Positions 16,847-27,136 of a stretch of DNA of 64,000 nt are shown here, in pieces (within the stretch, counting starts at the first letter, position 1; every line of letters starts with the position of its first letter). The notes under the pieces were generated by a model that searched no databases, was not told the DNA's origin, and worked only from the letters and a program-made list of their open reading frames with translations. Made by a program: the position numbers and the translations under genes. This DNA comes from Chloracidobacterium sp. (GTDB taxonomy: Bacteria; Acidobacteriota; Blastocatellia; Pyrinomonadales; Pyrinomonadaceae), in contig JADJJY010000005.1 in NCBI GenBank assembly GCA_016706275.1, positions 1-64,000 of the forward strand, in the 5' to 3' direction.

Positions 16847-16991
16847 ATTGTCTTGCTAAAATAGCCTCTCCTGTTGCTCGCAGTAACTCCGTTCAAACGA
16901 ACGGTAACCACGAAGATTTAACTTCTAAAACTTAAAACAACTAATAATAATTGTTGGTTTAACTCTAACATAATCAAGCACTAAGGACAAT

Positions 16992-18341
16992 TTAGACCTC
17001 GTACTTGAATTCTTCCATAAACTTGGTCGAAAAATTTCCTTTCTGAAAATTTTCATCCGCCATGATCGCTTTGTGTAGCGGGATCGTGGTCTTAATTCCC
17101 TCAATGACCATCATATCAAGGGCTCGCTGCATACGTGCGATCGCCAGTTCGCGTGTGCGGGCGTGGACGATGAGTTTAGCGATCATCGAATCGTAATATG
17201 GCGGCACGACATAGCCAGGATAAACAGCAGTATCGACGCGAACGCCAGGTCCGCCGGGGATGTTAAATGCCGTGATCTTCCCGGGACTCGGCGTAAATTT
17301 GACCGGATCCTCAGCGTTGATGCGGCACTCGATCGAATGGCCGACGATCTGGACCTCGCTTTGCAAATAGCCGATATTCTCGCCGGTGGCGATGCGGATC
17401 TGATTTCGGACAATGTCGGCGAGCGTGACCATCTCGGTCACCGGATGCTCGACCTGGATGCGGGTGTTCATTTCCATGAAATAAAAACTGCCATCCTCAT
17501 CAAGCAAAAATTCAAAAGTTCCGGCGCTTGAGTATCCGATCTCCTGGCACGCCTTGACTGCGACAGCACCCATCGCTTCACGTTGTTCTACCGTGATTGC
17601 AGGCGACGGAGCCTCTTCAAGCAGCTTTTGATGCCGACGCTGGATGGTGCATTCGCGTTCACCAAGGTGAATGACGTTGCCGTGCTCGTCGGCGAGAACC
17701 TGTATTTCGATATGTCTCGGCCGCTCGATGTAACGCTCGATATAGACCGCACCGTTCTTAAATGCGTTTAGTGCCTCGGTCTGAGCAAGCTCGAGGCTGG
17801 TCTCAACCTCGCTTTCATCGCGAACGATACGCATCCCGCGTCCGCCGCCGCCGGCAGCGGCTTTGATAATGACGGGCAAACCTATTCGCCCGATCAATTC
17901 AAGAGCTTCTTCTTTTGATTCGATCGCCTCGGGGCTGCCGGGTAAAATCGGGACGCCCGCCGCGGTCATCGTACGGCGGGCCTCGACCTTGTCACCCATC
18001 ATCGCAATGACGTTGGGTGACGGTCCGATAAATTTGATATTGCAATCTTCGCAGATCTTGGCGAACGTCGCGGATTCGGCCAAAAAGCCATAACCCGGAT
18101 GTATCGCATCGACATTGGTGATCTCGGCGGCGCTGATTATCGACGGGATATTGAGATAGCTCTCAGCCGACGATGCCGGCCCGACACAGATCGCCTCATC
18201 GGCAAATCGCACATGCAAAGCCTCACGGTCCGCCTCGGAGTGAACGGCGACGGTCTTAATGCCCATCTCCTTACACGTCCAAATAATGCGGTTAGCGATC
18301 TCACCGCGATTTGCTACCAGTATTTTGCGAATTTCCCGCAT
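16992..18341 (-). CDS. accC: Acetyl-CoA carboxylase, biotin carboxylase subunit
   Basis: 449 residues. It carboxylates the biotin on AccB using bicarbonate and ATP, the first half-reaction of malonyl-CoA synthesis. The biotin carboxylase N-domain starts IRKILVANRGEIANRII. The ATP-grasp glycine loop KAAAGGGGRGMR, the EMNTRIQVEHPVTE motif and the ECRINAEDP motif are intact. It follows accB after 80 bases that contain a quasi-palindrome, and forms an accBC operon with it. Confidence 0.97.
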   Translation of the reverse strand: MREIRKILVANRGEIANRIIWTCKEMGIKTVAVHSEADREALHVRFADEAICVGPASSAESYLNIPSIISAAEITNVDAIHPGYGFLAESATFAKICEDCNIKFIGPSPNVIAMMGDKVEARRTMTAAGVPILPGSPEAIESKEEALELIGRIGLPVIIKAAAGGGGRGMRIVRDESEVETSLELAQTEALNAFKNGAVYIERYIERPRHIEIQVLADEHGNVIHLGERECTIQRRHQKLLEEAPSPAITVEQREAMGAVAVKACQEIGYSSAGTFEFLLDEDGSFYFMEMNTRIQVEHPVTEMVTLADIVRNQIRIATGENIGYLQSEVQIVGHSIECRINAEDPVKFTPSPGKITAFNIPGGPGVRVDTAVYPGYVVPPYYDSMIAKLIVHARTRELAIARMQRALDMMVIEGIKTTIPLHKAIMADENFQKGNFSTKFMEEFKYEV

Positions 18342-18349
18342 AAAGATTT

Positions 18350-18419
18350 TTAGCCACGAGCCACACTAATGTCACGAATAATTCTTTTAATTCGTGCTAT
18401 TCGTGTAATTCGTGGCTAA
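18350..18419. repeat. Quasi-palindrome between accB and accC
   Basis: TTAGCCACGA (18350-18359) pairs exactly with 18410-18419. The right arm is a run of ATTCGTG words; the left arm holds degenerate complements (CACGA, CACAC). It lies between two co-transcribed genes. Confidence 0.8.
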
Positions 18420-18421
18420 TT

Positions 18422-18967
18422 CTATTTCTTAACTCCGAAGAGTGCCTGTCCGTACTCGACTGGCTGGCCGTTTTCGACGTAGATCTTCACGATCTGGCCT
18501 GAAACCTCGGCCTGGATCTCGTTCATCAACTTCATCGCTTCGACGATACAAACCGTCGATTCAGGCGAGACGTTGCTGCCCTCGCTGACATAAGAGTCTT
18601 TATCAGGGCCGGGCGAACGATAAAATGTTCCGACGATCGGCGAAGTGATCTTGTGCAACCCCGCGTCCGGATCAACTGTTGGATCCGCAGGTGCAGCTTC
18701 AACCGGAGCCGTCGCCGCCTGTGCGACGGGAGCGGAAACTGGAGCCGCCTGTGCGACAGGTGCCGCCGTCATCTTGCTGAGACGCACTCGGATATTCTCG
18801 TTTTCAAACTCAAAATCCGTAAACCCGTGTTCATTGACCAGTGAGGCAAGTGCCTGCAGCTCGTCCATGTTAAACGACGGATCGGTCACGTCTTGTTTTT
18901 TGTCGCTTTTTTTCTCGGCCACTATATCTCCGCCCTGTGCTTTTGCTGATGCTGTGTTTTCACTCAT
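18422..18967 (-). CDS. accB: Biotin carboxyl carrier protein of acetyl-CoA carboxylase
   Basis: 181 residues, slightly long. A charged N-terminal leader of about 30 residues precedes the helical region (MDELQALASLVNEHGFTDFEFENENIRVRLSK), an Ala/Pro-rich linker (about 68-100), and the biotinyl domain (TSPIVGTFYRSP ... IVEAMKLMNEI) with the target Lys in EAMKLM. It carries CO2 between AccC and the carboxyltransferase. It sits 21 bases after rplQ, so it may share the ribosomal transcript. Confidence 0.96.
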   Translation of the reverse strand: MSENTASAKAQGGDIVAEKKSDKKQDVTDPSFNMDELQALASLVNEHGFTDFEFENENIRVRLSKMTAAPVAQAAPVSAPVAQAATAPVEAAPADPTVDPDAGLHKITSPIVGTFYRSPGPDKDSYVSEGSNVSPESTVCIVEAMKLMNEIQAEVSGQIVKIYVENGQPVEYGQALFGVKK

Positions 18968-18988
18968 CTCAACAAGCCTCCGTTAGCT

Positions 18989-19492
18989 TTAACCTTTAGC
19001 GGCAAGTTCCCGTTTGCTATCAACTAGCTCGATCACCGACATCTCAGCGTTGTCGCCCTGACGTCGTCCGAGTTTGATGATACGCGTATAACCGCCATCA
19101 CGGTCTTTATAGCGCGCTCCGAGCTCATTGAAAAGTCTCTGAAGCGCTTTTACGCCTGCGGTACGCTCGATCGGCTCTTTAGTCTCGCCCTTTTTACCAC
19201 GAAAACGGCTCTGTTCTTTCTTAAACGTGCCGTTACCCGCGTGAAAAAACGCAGCCGCCTGACGGCGAAGGTGTACGCCGCGAAGTACGGTATCTTCGCC
19301 TTCGAGGTTCGCAGCTTTCTTGGCCAAGGTGATCGCTTTCTCAATGAACGGCCTCAGCTCTTTAGCCTTCGGCGTTGTCGTAACGATGTGTTCCTTGTCA
19401 GCGTTGATCAGCGAAGTCGCGAGATTCCTGAGCATCGACATGCGATGCTCGGTCGTGCGTCCTAATTTACGATGTGCTTTTAAATGTCTCAT
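18989..19492 (-). CDS. rplQ: 50S ribosomal protein L17
   Basis: 167 residues; the core is family-typical (MRHLKAHRKLGRTTEHRMSMLRNLATSL) and the C-terminus is extended with GGYTRIIKLGRRQGDNAEMS and a basic tail. L17 sits at the polypeptide exit region of the 50S subunit. Last gene of the alpha operon, after rpoA. Confidence 0.96.
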   Translation of the reverse strand: MRHLKAHRKLGRTTEHRMSMLRNLATSLINADKEHIVTTTPKAKELRPFIEKAITLAKKAANLEGEDTVLRGVHLRRQAAAFFHAGNGTFKKEQSRFRGKKGETKEPIERTAGVKALQRLFNELGARYKDRDGGYTRIIKLGRRQGDNAEMSVIELVDSKRELAAKG

Positions 19493-19497
19493 TTCTC

Positions 19498-19560
19498 TAG
19501 TTGTCGGTTGTCAGTTGCTTTTTTACTGCCTAGTGCCGCTGCCAACTGCCTACCGGACTT
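19498..19560. repeat. Imperfect palindrome between rpoA and rplQ
   Basis: The left part repeats GTTGTCGG/GTTGTCAG, and the right part repeats ACTGCCTA/AACTGCCTA. Pairing is weaker than in the other elements. The same GTTGTC words recur at 33256. Confidence 0.55.
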
Positions 19561-20573
19561 TAGTCCAAATCGCGTCCACCCGATCCCGGGATCGGATTGC
19601 CTTGTTCGTCAAAATCCATTCCGAAATCGAGTCCCATGCCGTGCAGCATGTCTTTGATCTCAGTCAATGATTTCTTACCAAAATTCTTGGTGTGCAGCAT
19701 GTCCTTTTCGCTGCGTTTGATAAGGTCGCGGATCGAGCGGATATCGGCGTTTTTCAAACAGTTGTACGAACGTACCGAAAGCTCCAACTCATCTACCGAC
19801 TTATCAAGCAGGTCATTTCGCATAAGCGGCGGACGTGCGATATCTTCAAATTTGTATTCTTCTTCTTCCTCTTCGAAATTGATAAAGATCGACATGTGAT
19901 CTTTGACCAATTTAGCGGCGAGGCCGATCGAATCTTCGGGTTTGACCGAACCGTCAGTCCAAACCTCAACGGTGAGACGGTCATATTCGGTGTTCGAACC
20001 CTGACGCGTCTTATCGACGTTGTAATTTACTTTCTTGATCGGCGTGTGGACCGAATCGATAGGAATATATCCGACAGACAGGTCTTCGTCGTTGTTAAGC
20101 TCAGCCGAGACGTATCCGCGTCCTTGTTTGAGACGCATCTCGATGTTGAGGTTGCCGCCCGAGCTGATCGTCGCGATGTGGACGTCGTCTTTGAGCACCT
20201 CGACGTCACCGTCGGTCTCAATATCGGCACTGGTCACTTCGCCGGCACCTTTTTTGCTGATCGAGAGGGTTTTTACACCGCCGCCGTGCAGCTTAAAAGG
20301 AACCTGTTTCAGGTTGAGAATAACGTCAGTTGCGTCTTCGACAACGCCCTTGATCGACGAAAACTCGTGCTCAACGCCTTCGATCTTGACCGCCGTAACA
20401 GCGGCCCCTTCGATCGACGAGAGCAGTGCACGACGGATCGAGTTACCGATGGTCGTACCAAACCCACGTTCAAAAGGCGATGCATAAAATTTTCCGTACC
20501 GCTCGGTCAATGTCTCAGTATCGACATTTAGGCGGCTCGGCATCTGAAAATCTGTCCAATTATTGCTTGTCAT
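19560..20573 (-). CDS. rpoA: RNA polymerase subunit alpha
   Basis: 337 residues. The N-terminal dimerisation domain has YGKFYASPFERGFGTTIGNSIRRALLSS and the C-terminal domain has the helix-hairpin-helix LRSIRDLIKRSEKDML-type segment (VRSYNCLKNADIRSI, NFGKKSLTEIKDML). It initiates RNA polymerase assembly and contacts activators and UP elements. It lies between rpsD and rplQ as in most bacteria. Confidence 0.98.
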   Translation of the reverse strand: MTSNNWTDFQMPSRLNVDTETLTERYGKFYASPFERGFGTTIGNSIRRALLSSIEGAAVTAVKIEGVEHEFSSIKGVVEDATDVILNLKQVPFKLHGGGVKTLSISKKGAGEVTSADIETDGDVEVLKDDVHIATISSGGNLNIEMRLKQGRGYVSAELNNDEDLSVGYIPIDSVHTPIKKVNYNVDKTRQGSNTEYDRLTVEVWTDGSVKPEDSIGLAAKLVKDHMSIFINFEEEEEEYKFEDIARPPLMRNDLLDKSVDELELSVRSYNCLKNADIRSIRDLIKRSEKDMLHTKNFGKKSLTEIKDMLHGMGLDFGMDFDEQGNPIPGSGGRDLD

Positions 20574-20675
20574 ATTGTTCTTGTTATAAAAAGTCTATGA
20601 GTTGGCTTTGTCCCCGGGGCCTCCCTAGCAAGAACAAACTCTTCGGCCACGGCTACTTTAGCCAACTCGTGTGTA

Positions 20676-21308
20676 TTACTTACTGTAAAGTTCGACAATA
20701 AGCTGTTCGTTAATGTTTGCGTCAATATCTTCGCGTCTCGGTGTTGCCGAAACATTGACCGTAAACTCCTGTCCGCCGGCACTAAGCCATGCCGGACGTC
20801 CGCGGCCCGCTGCCGTCGACCATGCACCTTCGACGTGCGTGTTGTTCTGGCTGCGGCCCTTAACGGCGATCGAATCACCAGCCTTCACCTGAAATGAAGG
20901 GATATCGACCTTGCGGCCGTTTACTTCGATATGTCCGTGATTTACTAGCTGACGTGCCTGACGGCGTGAGGTCGAAAAACCTGAGCGGTAAACGACGTTG
21001 TCGAGGCGGCGTTCGAGCATGAACAATAAGTTCTCACCCGTAACACCCTTTTGACGACGTGCCTTTTCAAAGTAGTTGCGAAACTGCTTTTCGAGGATAA
21101 AGTAAATACGCTTTACTTTCTGCTTTTCGCGAAGCTGCTCACCATAACCCTGGAGCATCTTGCGGCGAGCCGCACCATGCTGACCCGGAGGGTTAGTTCC
21201 GCGTTTCTCGATAGCACACGACGGTTTGAAACACCGGTCGCCTTTCAAAAATAATTTTCCACCTTCGCGACGGCAAAGCCTGCACACCGCATCTCTATAT
21301 CTAGCCAT
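20676..21308 (-). CDS. rpsD: 30S ribosomal protein S4 (zinc-binding form)
   Basis: 210 residues. The N-terminus keeps four Cys (CRLC ... CFKPSC), so this is the zinc-binding paralogue. The S4 RNA-binding domain RRLDNVVYRSGFSTSRRQARQLVNHGHIEVNG is intact. S4 nucleates 30S assembly; in some bacteria it also represses the alpha operon, though no such site was located here. Confidence 0.97.
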   Translation of the reverse strand: MARYRDAVCRLCRREGGKLFLKGDRCFKPSCAIEKRGTNPPGQHGAARRKMLQGYGEQLREKQKVKRIYFILEKQFRNYFEKARRQKGVTGENLLFMLERRLDNVVYRSGFSTSRRQARQLVNHGHIEVNGRKVDIPSFQVKAGDSIAVKGRSQNNTHVEGAWSTAAGRGRPAWLSAGGQEFTVNVSATPRREDIDANINEQLIVELYSK

Positions 21309-21441
21309 ATTATGTTTTCTGCCTCCGTACCTTTACGGAAAAGTTTACGAGCCGGAGCCCTTCTTCCTTTCGATAATCACCAAGTCTAATTTGAAATCTC
21401 GAATCTCAAATCTGAAATGGATCTAAAAAAATCCAAATAGA

Positions 21442-21840
21442 TCAAACTCTACGCCGTTTCGGCGGCCTGCAACCGTTGTGCGGGATCGGTGTCGTATCGC
21501 GGATCGATGTCACGCGAATACCTGCCAGTGCGATCGCACGAATTGCAGATTCACGTCCTCCGCCCGGGCCTTTGACCCGAACCTCGACCTCACGCATACC
21601 GACATCGAGTGCCTTACGGGCAACTTCTGATGCCGCTTGCTGTGCCGCGAACGGTGTTCCCTTTCGCGAACCGCGGAAACCGCGTGCTCCCGACGAAGAT
21701 TGACCAACAAGATTTCCCTGCGTATCGGTGATCGAAATCAGCGTGTTATTAAACGACGCCGCGATATGAACGATACCGACAGGTATATTCTTTTTCTCTT
21801 TCTTCTTATAAACCTTCTTTTTTGTTGCTGCTTTTGCCAT
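21442..21840 (-). CDS. rpsK: 30S ribosomal protein S11
   Basis: 132 residues with a Lys-rich N-terminus and family motifs HIAASFNNTLISITDTQGN, SSGARGFRGSRKGTPFAAQ and DTTPIPHNGCRPPKRRRV. It belongs to the 30S platform. It is separated from rpsM by a quasi-palindrome. Confidence 0.97.
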   Translation of the reverse strand: MAKAATKKKVYKKKEKKNIPVGIVHIAASFNNTLISITDTQGNLVGQSSSGARGFRGSRKGTPFAAQQAASEVARKALDVGMREVEVRVKGPGGGRESAIRAIALAGIRVTSIRDTTPIPHNGCRPPKRRRV

Positions 21841-21848
21841 TTTTAATT

Positions 21849-21913
21849 AGTGGTCAGTGGCCGGTGGCCAGTGGGCGGTGATCTTTCTGACCACTGTCCA
21901 CTGACCACTGACG
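21849..21913. repeat. Quasi-palindrome of CAGTGGYC-type words between rpsM and rpsK
   Basis: Left arm repeats (C)AGTGGTC/AGTGGCC; right arm repeats GACCACTGTCCACT. GTGGTCAGTGG matches CCACTGACCAC in the right arm. It lies inside the alpha operon. A one-armed relative occurs at 45799-45840. Confidence 0.8.
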
Positions 21914-21914
21914 A

Positions 21915-22298
21915 CTATTTCTTCCCTGGTGCCTTCTTCTTCGCAACGGCTGCTTTACGCGGCCCTTTTCTTGTTCGTGCGTTAGTGCTGGTGCGCTGTC
22001 CGCGAACGGGCAGTCCGCGTCTGTGACGCAAGCCGCGATAGCATCCGATATCCATCAGCCGCTTGATGTTCATCTGGGTGAGCTTTCTCAGGTCGCCCTC
22101 GATGTCATCCATTCCGTCGAGAATCGCACGGATCTTATTTAATTCGTCCTCGCTGAGATCCTTGATCTTGGAATCAATGCCGATACCGGCCTGTTCCAAG
22201 ATCGCGGTCGCACGCGATTTGCCCACACCATAGATGTAGGTCATTCCAATTTGTGCCCTCTTATTGGGCGGTAGATCAACTCCTGCTATACGAGCCAT
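21915..22298 (-). CDS. rpsM: 30S ribosomal protein S13
   Basis: 127 residues. ARIAGVDLPPNKRAQIGMTYIYGVGKSRA is the family N-terminus, and the conserved GCYRGLRHRRGLPVRGQRTSTNARTRKG block is present, ending in a Lys-rich tail. It contacts tRNA and the 50S across the subunit bridge. First gene of the alpha operon, 16 bases after rpmJ. Confidence 0.98.
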   Translation of the reverse strand: MARIAGVDLPPNKRAQIGMTYIYGVGKSRATAILEQAGIGIDSKIKDLSEDELNKIRAILDGMDDIEGDLRKLTQMNIKRLMDIGCYRGLRHRRGLPVRGQRTSTNARTRKGPRKAAVAKKKAPGKK

Positions 22299-22313
22299 AA
22301 TTTCTCCGATTTA

Positions 22314-22427
22314 TTAACCCTGTCTTTGCTTGTGCTTTGGATTCTCACAAATAACACGCACGATGCCCTTGCGATGGATCACCTTGCACTTGTCGCACAT
22401 TTTCTTTACTGATGGCCTAACTTTCAT
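22314..22427 (-). CDS. rpmJ: 50S ribosomal protein L36 (zinc-binding form)
   Basis: A 37-codon gene. It reads MKVRPSVKKMCDKCKVIHRK and then VICENPKHKQRQG, with the C-x2-C ... C-x4-H zinc ligands. It sits between infA and rpsM, the standard place. Confidence 0.97.
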   Translation of the reverse strand: MKVRPSVKKMCDKCKVIHRKGIVRVICENPKHKQRQG

Positions 22428-22442
22428 CTTGTTTCACCTGTC

Positions 22443-22664
22443 CTACTTATAGCGATATGTAATTCGCCCACGTCCCAGATCATAAGGCGAAAGCTCGACT
22501 AAAACCTTATCGCCCGGCAATATGCGAATAAAATTCTTACGCATTTTGCCCGAAATATGAGCCAAAACCTCGTGGTTATTATCGTCCACGGCAACCTTGA
22601 ACATTGCATTAGGCAATGTTTCCAGCACTGTCGCTGTGACCTCTATCGCTTCTTCTTTAGACAT
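22443..22664 (-). CDS. infA: Translation initiation factor IF-1
   Basis: 73 residues from the ATG at 22664, the family start MSKEEAIEVTATV; the frame opens 13 codons earlier. The OB fold is complete (LPNAMFKVAVDDNNHEVLAHISGKMRKN ... YDLGRGRITYRYK). IF-1 blocks the A site during initiation. It follows map. Confidence 0.97.
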   Translation of the reverse strand: MSKEEAIEVTATVLETLPNAMFKVAVDDNNHEVLAHISGKMRKNFIRILPGDKVLVELSPYDLGRGRITYRYK

Positions 22665-22730
22665 ACATACAACGCCAACTTGCTGAATAGTTGAGCAAAC
22701 CAATAATATTAGCCTCTAACGGCCAATTTT

Positions 22731-23534
22731 TCAAGTCGCCAAAGCCGCATTATCTGCGCCATTCTCTTGCCTGAGCCGTTTCTGCTCTTTTGTAAGCGTC
22801 AAAATTTCCGGCCCGTCCGGCGTCACCGCCAACGTATGCTCTGCGTGAGCCGAAGGTTTGCCGTCTAATGTAACTACAGTCCACTTGTCACCAAGCGTCT
22901 TTGTAGCGGCAGTTCCGAGATTGAGCATCGGCTCGATCGCAAAACAATAGCCCGCACGAATACGCTCTTTTGTGCCCGGACGCCCGTAATTTGGTATCTG
23001 TGGCGACTCATGCATCTGGCGGCCAATACCATGTCCCGTATAATCGCGAACAATTCCGTAACCAAATTTCTCTGCGTGTTCTTGAACAGCCCAACCAATA
23101 TCACCGATCCGGTTATTGACCCGAGCGGCTTGGATACCGTACTCAAGACATTCCTCTGTCACACGAATAAGCTGTTTCAGTTCCTCGCTGATCTTGCCTA
23201 CGGGAACTGTCATCGCTGTATCTCCGACAAAACCGTCATAAGTCGCGGCCATATCAAGCGAGGCAATATCACCTTCTACTAAAGGTGTAGTCTTTGAAAA
23301 ACCGTGCACGATCTCATCATTGACCGACGCACATATCGCATACGGAAACCCGTGATAACCAATAAATGTCGGTAGAGCACCCGCATCGCGGATCATCTTT
23401 TCGGCTGCATTATTCAGATCCATCGTCGAAATGCCGGGTTCGACCATCACCCGCAAAGCCTCACGCACCTCAGCGATAAGCTCGCCGACGGCACGCATTT
23501 TATCAAGGTCTTTGGCTGATTTCGCGATGATCAT
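22731..23534 (-). CDS. map: Methionine aminopeptidase, type I
   Basis: 267 residues. Metal ligands and motifs are visible: SVNDEIVHGF, LDMAATYDGFVGDTAMT, RDYTGHGIGRQMHESPQIPNY, FAIEPMLNLG and SAHAEHTLAV. It removes N-terminal Met. The C-terminal end has an extra 15-20 residues. It starts 12 bases after the adk stop, in the normal secY-adk-map-infA order. Confidence 0.97.
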   Translation of the reverse strand: MIIAKSAKDLDKMRAVGELIAEVREALRVMVEPGISTMDLNNAAEKMIRDAGALPTFIGYHGFPYAICASVNDEIVHGFSKTTPLVEGDIASLDMAATYDGFVGDTAMTVPVGKISEELKQLIRVTEECLEYGIQAARVNNRIGDIGWAVQEHAEKFGYGIVRDYTGHGIGRQMHESPQIPNYGRPGTKERIRAGYCFAIEPMLNLGTAATKTLGDKWTVVTLDGKPSAHAEHTLAVTPDGPEILTLTKEQKRLRQENGADNAALAT

Positions 23535-23546
23535 CTCTTTTTGATC

Positions 23547-24194
23547 TTAAGCTATGAGCTTTTCCAGCTCTGAATAAATGTCTTCGACCTCTCCGGTTCC
23601 GTCGATTTTCTTGAGCCTTCCTGAACGCTCGTAATACGCCAGCAGCGGCTCCGTATTGGTTTTATACGTATCAAGCCTCGTTCTAACGCTTTCCTCGTTA
23701 TCGTCTGCACGATGGTCGAGTTTTGCATCAGGATGATCGTCACAAAACCCGTCGTTCTTTGGCGGACGCGAATAAATATTGTAGATCTCACCGCACACCG
23801 GGCAGCTTCGGCGGCCGGTCAGACGCTTGAACAATTCATCCCGCGGCACATCGACCTCGATCGCCTGAATCTCTTTTCCCTGCTCGACCGCGAGTTGCTC
23901 AAGTTGCTCAGCCTGAACCGCAGTTCGCGGATATCCGTCAAGCACGTAGGTTCCCGCAGTATCGGGTTTCGCCGTCCGTTCCCGTACGATCTTATAAGTG
24001 AGATCATCCGAAATAAGCTTGCCCGACGCCATTGTTTCCTGAACCTCACGAGCCAGCGGCGTATCCGCCTTTTTCATCTCGCGAAACATATCGCCTGTAG
24101 ATATCTGCGGTATGCCTTTTCGTTCATCGAGCAGCCGAGCCTGAGTTCCCTTTCCGGCTCCCGGTGCCCCTATGAGTATGATGATCTTATCCAT
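23547..24194 (-). CDS. adk: Adenylate kinase
   Basis: 215 residues from the ATG at 24194; an upstream alternative would add 12 residues before the family start MDKIIILIGAPGAGKG. The P-loop GAPGAGKGTQ is at about 9-18. The LID has a CPVCGEIYN ... FCDDHPDAK region, fitting a zinc-type LID (three Cys plus Asp). Converts AMP and ATP to two ADP. Confidence 0.97.
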   Translation of the reverse strand: MDKIIILIGAPGAGKGTQARLLDERKGIPQISTGDMFREMKKADTPLAREVQETMASGKLISDDLTYKIVRERTAKPDTAGTYVLDGYPRTAVQAEQLEQLAVEQGKEIQAIEVDVPRDELFKRLTGRRSCPVCGEIYNIYSRPPKNDGFCDDHPDAKLDHRADDNEESVRTRLDTYKTNTEPLLAYYERSGRLKKIDGTGEVEDIYSELEKLIA

Positions 24195-24205
24195 TAAAAA
24201 ACTTT

Positions 24206-24274
24206 CACCACAAAGGCACAAAGGACACAAAGAACGACTTATTCAGCCTTTGTGTTCTTGGTGCCTTTGTGGTG
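24206..24274. repeat. Quasi-palindrome between secY and adk
   Basis: Arms made of (G)CACAAAGG words: left 24206-24231, right 24247-24274. CACCACAAAGGCAC pairs with GTGCCTTTGTGGTG. Related in style to the CACAGAG element at 58648. It lies between co-directional operon genes. Confidence 0.85.
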
Positions 24275-24281
24275 TCAAAAA

Positions 24282-25700
<1,419 letters not shown>

Positions 25701-25710
25701 AAATTTGGTG

Positions 25711-25790
25711 GTCGTTCGTGGTTGGCTGTTAGTTGTTAGGCGAACCGTATGGCGGATGCAGCAACTAACTACGAACTACGAACAACGGAC
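25711..25790. repeat. Quasi-palindrome between rplO and secY
   Basis: Left arm GTCGTTCGTGGTTGGCTGTT(AGTTGTT) and right arm repeating AACTACGAACTACGAACAAC. Words are GTTCGTGGTT / AACTACGAAC. Inside the spc operon. Confidence 0.75.
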
Positions 25791-26269
25791 TAAGCAGCCG
25801 CTTCGGCTTCCTTGTACTTTTCGATGACCGTAGCAGTTCCACCGGCCTTTTCGACCTTGTCTTTAGCCGTCTTGGTAAAGCGGTGTGCTGAAATATTTAA
25901 CGATTTTGTCACCTCGCCAGTTCCGAGGATCACAAGATCGTGCTTGGCCTTTTTGATTAGGCCGCGTTCGTGCAAAATTTCCGGCGTGACATCGTCACCA
26001 GCCTTGAAACTTTCTTCGATCTTAGCGAGGCTGATCTCGATCCATTGTTTCTTAAAGATATTGGTAAAGCCGCGCTTCGGCAGACGACGCTGCAAAGGCA
26101 TCTGTCCACCCTCGAAACCGATCTTTTGGCTATAACCCGAACGCGATTTCTGACCTTTGTGGCCTTTACCGGCAGTCTTACCGGTTCCCGAACCGGGACC
26201 ACGCCCGATACGTTTTTTCTTATGCGTCGAACCTTTTGCCGGACGTAAATTATTTAGTGCTAGTACCAT
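25790..26269 (-). CDS. rplO: 50S ribosomal protein L15
   Basis: 159 residues. Family motifs: LNNLRPAKGSTHKKKRIGRG, GKTAGKGHKGQKSRSG and FEGGQMPLQRRLPKRGF. It is a late-assembling 50S protein. Between rpmD and secY, as usual. Its stop is inside the right arm of the quasi-palindrome. Confidence 0.97.
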   Translation of the reverse strand: MVLALNNLRPAKGSTHKKKRIGRGPGSGTGKTAGKGHKGQKSRSGYSQKIGFEGGQMPLQRRLPKRGFTNIFKKQWIEISLAKIEESFKAGDDVTPEILHERGLIKKAKHDLVILGTGEVTKSLNISAHRFTKTAKDKVEKAGGTATVIEKYKEAEAAA

Positions 26270-26280
26270 AACGTTAATGT

Positions 26281-26340
26281 CGAATTACGAATTTCGAACG
26301 ATGAATTCTTATGTTCATCATTCCATATTCAGCATTCATT
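26281..26340. repeat. Weak palindromic AT-rich element between rpmD and rplO
   Basis: GATGAATTC-type words on the left and ATTCATCATTCC/ATTCAGCATTC words on the right (period about 8-9) with partial pairing. Same word family as the element at 26548. Confidence 0.5.
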
Positions 26341-26342
26341 AT

Positions 26343-26546
26343 TTATTCCACGATCCTCAAAAGATGCGGGATCTTTGCAACAATGCCGCGTGACGCCGCC
26401 GTGTCCTCACGGACAACCGTCTGGTTCAACTTTGTGATGCCCAGGCTTTTGACGATGTCTTTCTGTTTCTTAGCGTAGCCGATCATGCTCCGGTAATACT
26501 GGATCTTGATCTGCGAGCTATCCGAATTTTCTGTTTTCTTTGCCAT
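26343..26546 (-). CDS. rpmD: 50S ribosomal protein L30
   Basis: 67 residues. The core IQYYRSMIGYAKKQKDIVKSLGITKLNQTVVREDTAASRGIVAKIPHLL matches L30. It lies between rpsE and rplO. Confidence 0.95.
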   Translation of the reverse strand: MAKKTENSDSSQIKIQYYRSMIGYAKKQKDIVKSLGITKLNQTVVREDTAASRGIVAKIPHLLRIVE

Positions 26547-26547
26547 G

Positions 26548-26628
26548 ATATTTCAAATTTCGAATATCAAATATCGAAGTTCGAATCAGCTTTAAGATTC
26601 ATCATTCGTTATTCGAAATTCGATATTT
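26548..26628. repeat. Quasi-palindrome of ATTTCGAAT words between rpsE and rpmD
   Basis: Left arm (26548-26586) repeats CAAATTTCGAATAT/CAAATATCGAAG; right arm (26597-26627) repeats ATTCGTTATTCGAAATTCG. TTTCGAAT-type cores pair between the arms. Confidence 0.75.
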
Positions 26629-27136
26629 ACCCCAACTCTTCCACCTGCTTTCCACGCAATCTTGCAACTTCGAGCGGGTCCTTCATTCTCGTCAGGCCGT
26701 TAAAAGTTGCGCGAATGACGTTGTGCGGGTTGTTCGAACCAAGGATCTTGGTGCGAACGTTGTGAACGCCAAGCGATTGCAACACTGCACGCACGGCTCC
26801 ACCGGCGATAACGCCAGTTCCCTCTGATGCCGGCTTGAGCAAGACGCGTCCTGCACCGTATTTGCCGATCAGTTCGTGTGGCAGCGTGCCATCGATAAGC
26901 GGCACACGGATCAGACTGTTTTTGGCTGCTTCGACCGCTTTCTTGATCGCGTTCGGCACTTCCTTTGCCTTTCCTGTTCCAAAGCCAACGTGTCCGGCCT
27001 CATCGCCAACGACGACCAATGCCGCAAACGACATATTCTTACCGCCCTTAACGACCTTAGTGACTCGATTGATCGAGATCAACTGATCCTTGAGGAGCAA
27101 ACCGCCCGGATTGATCTTCTTATTATTATTCATCAT
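26627..27136 (-). CDS. rpsE: 30S ribosomal protein S5
   Basis: 169 residues. LISINRVTKVVKGGKNMSFAALVVVGD and the GVIAGGAVRAVLQSLGVHNVRTKILGSNNPHN block are the S5 signature. It starts with two consecutive ATG codons (27136 or 27133) and overlaps the rplR end by about 10 bases, so the two are translationally coupled. It helps control decoding accuracy. Confidence 0.97.
   Translation of the reverse strand: MMNNNKKINPGGLLLKDQLISINRVTKVVKGGKNMSFAALVVVGDEAGHVGFGTGKAKEVPNAIKKAVEAAKNSLIRVPLIDGTLPHELIGKYGAGRVLLKPASEGTGVIAGGAVRAVLQSLGVHNVRTKILGSNNPHNVIRATFNGLTRMKDPLEVARLRGKQVEELG

Noticed and set aside
19692..20531. Plus-strand 279-codon frame opposite rpoA
   Set aside because: Shadow of rpoA; no ribosome-binding site or domain features.
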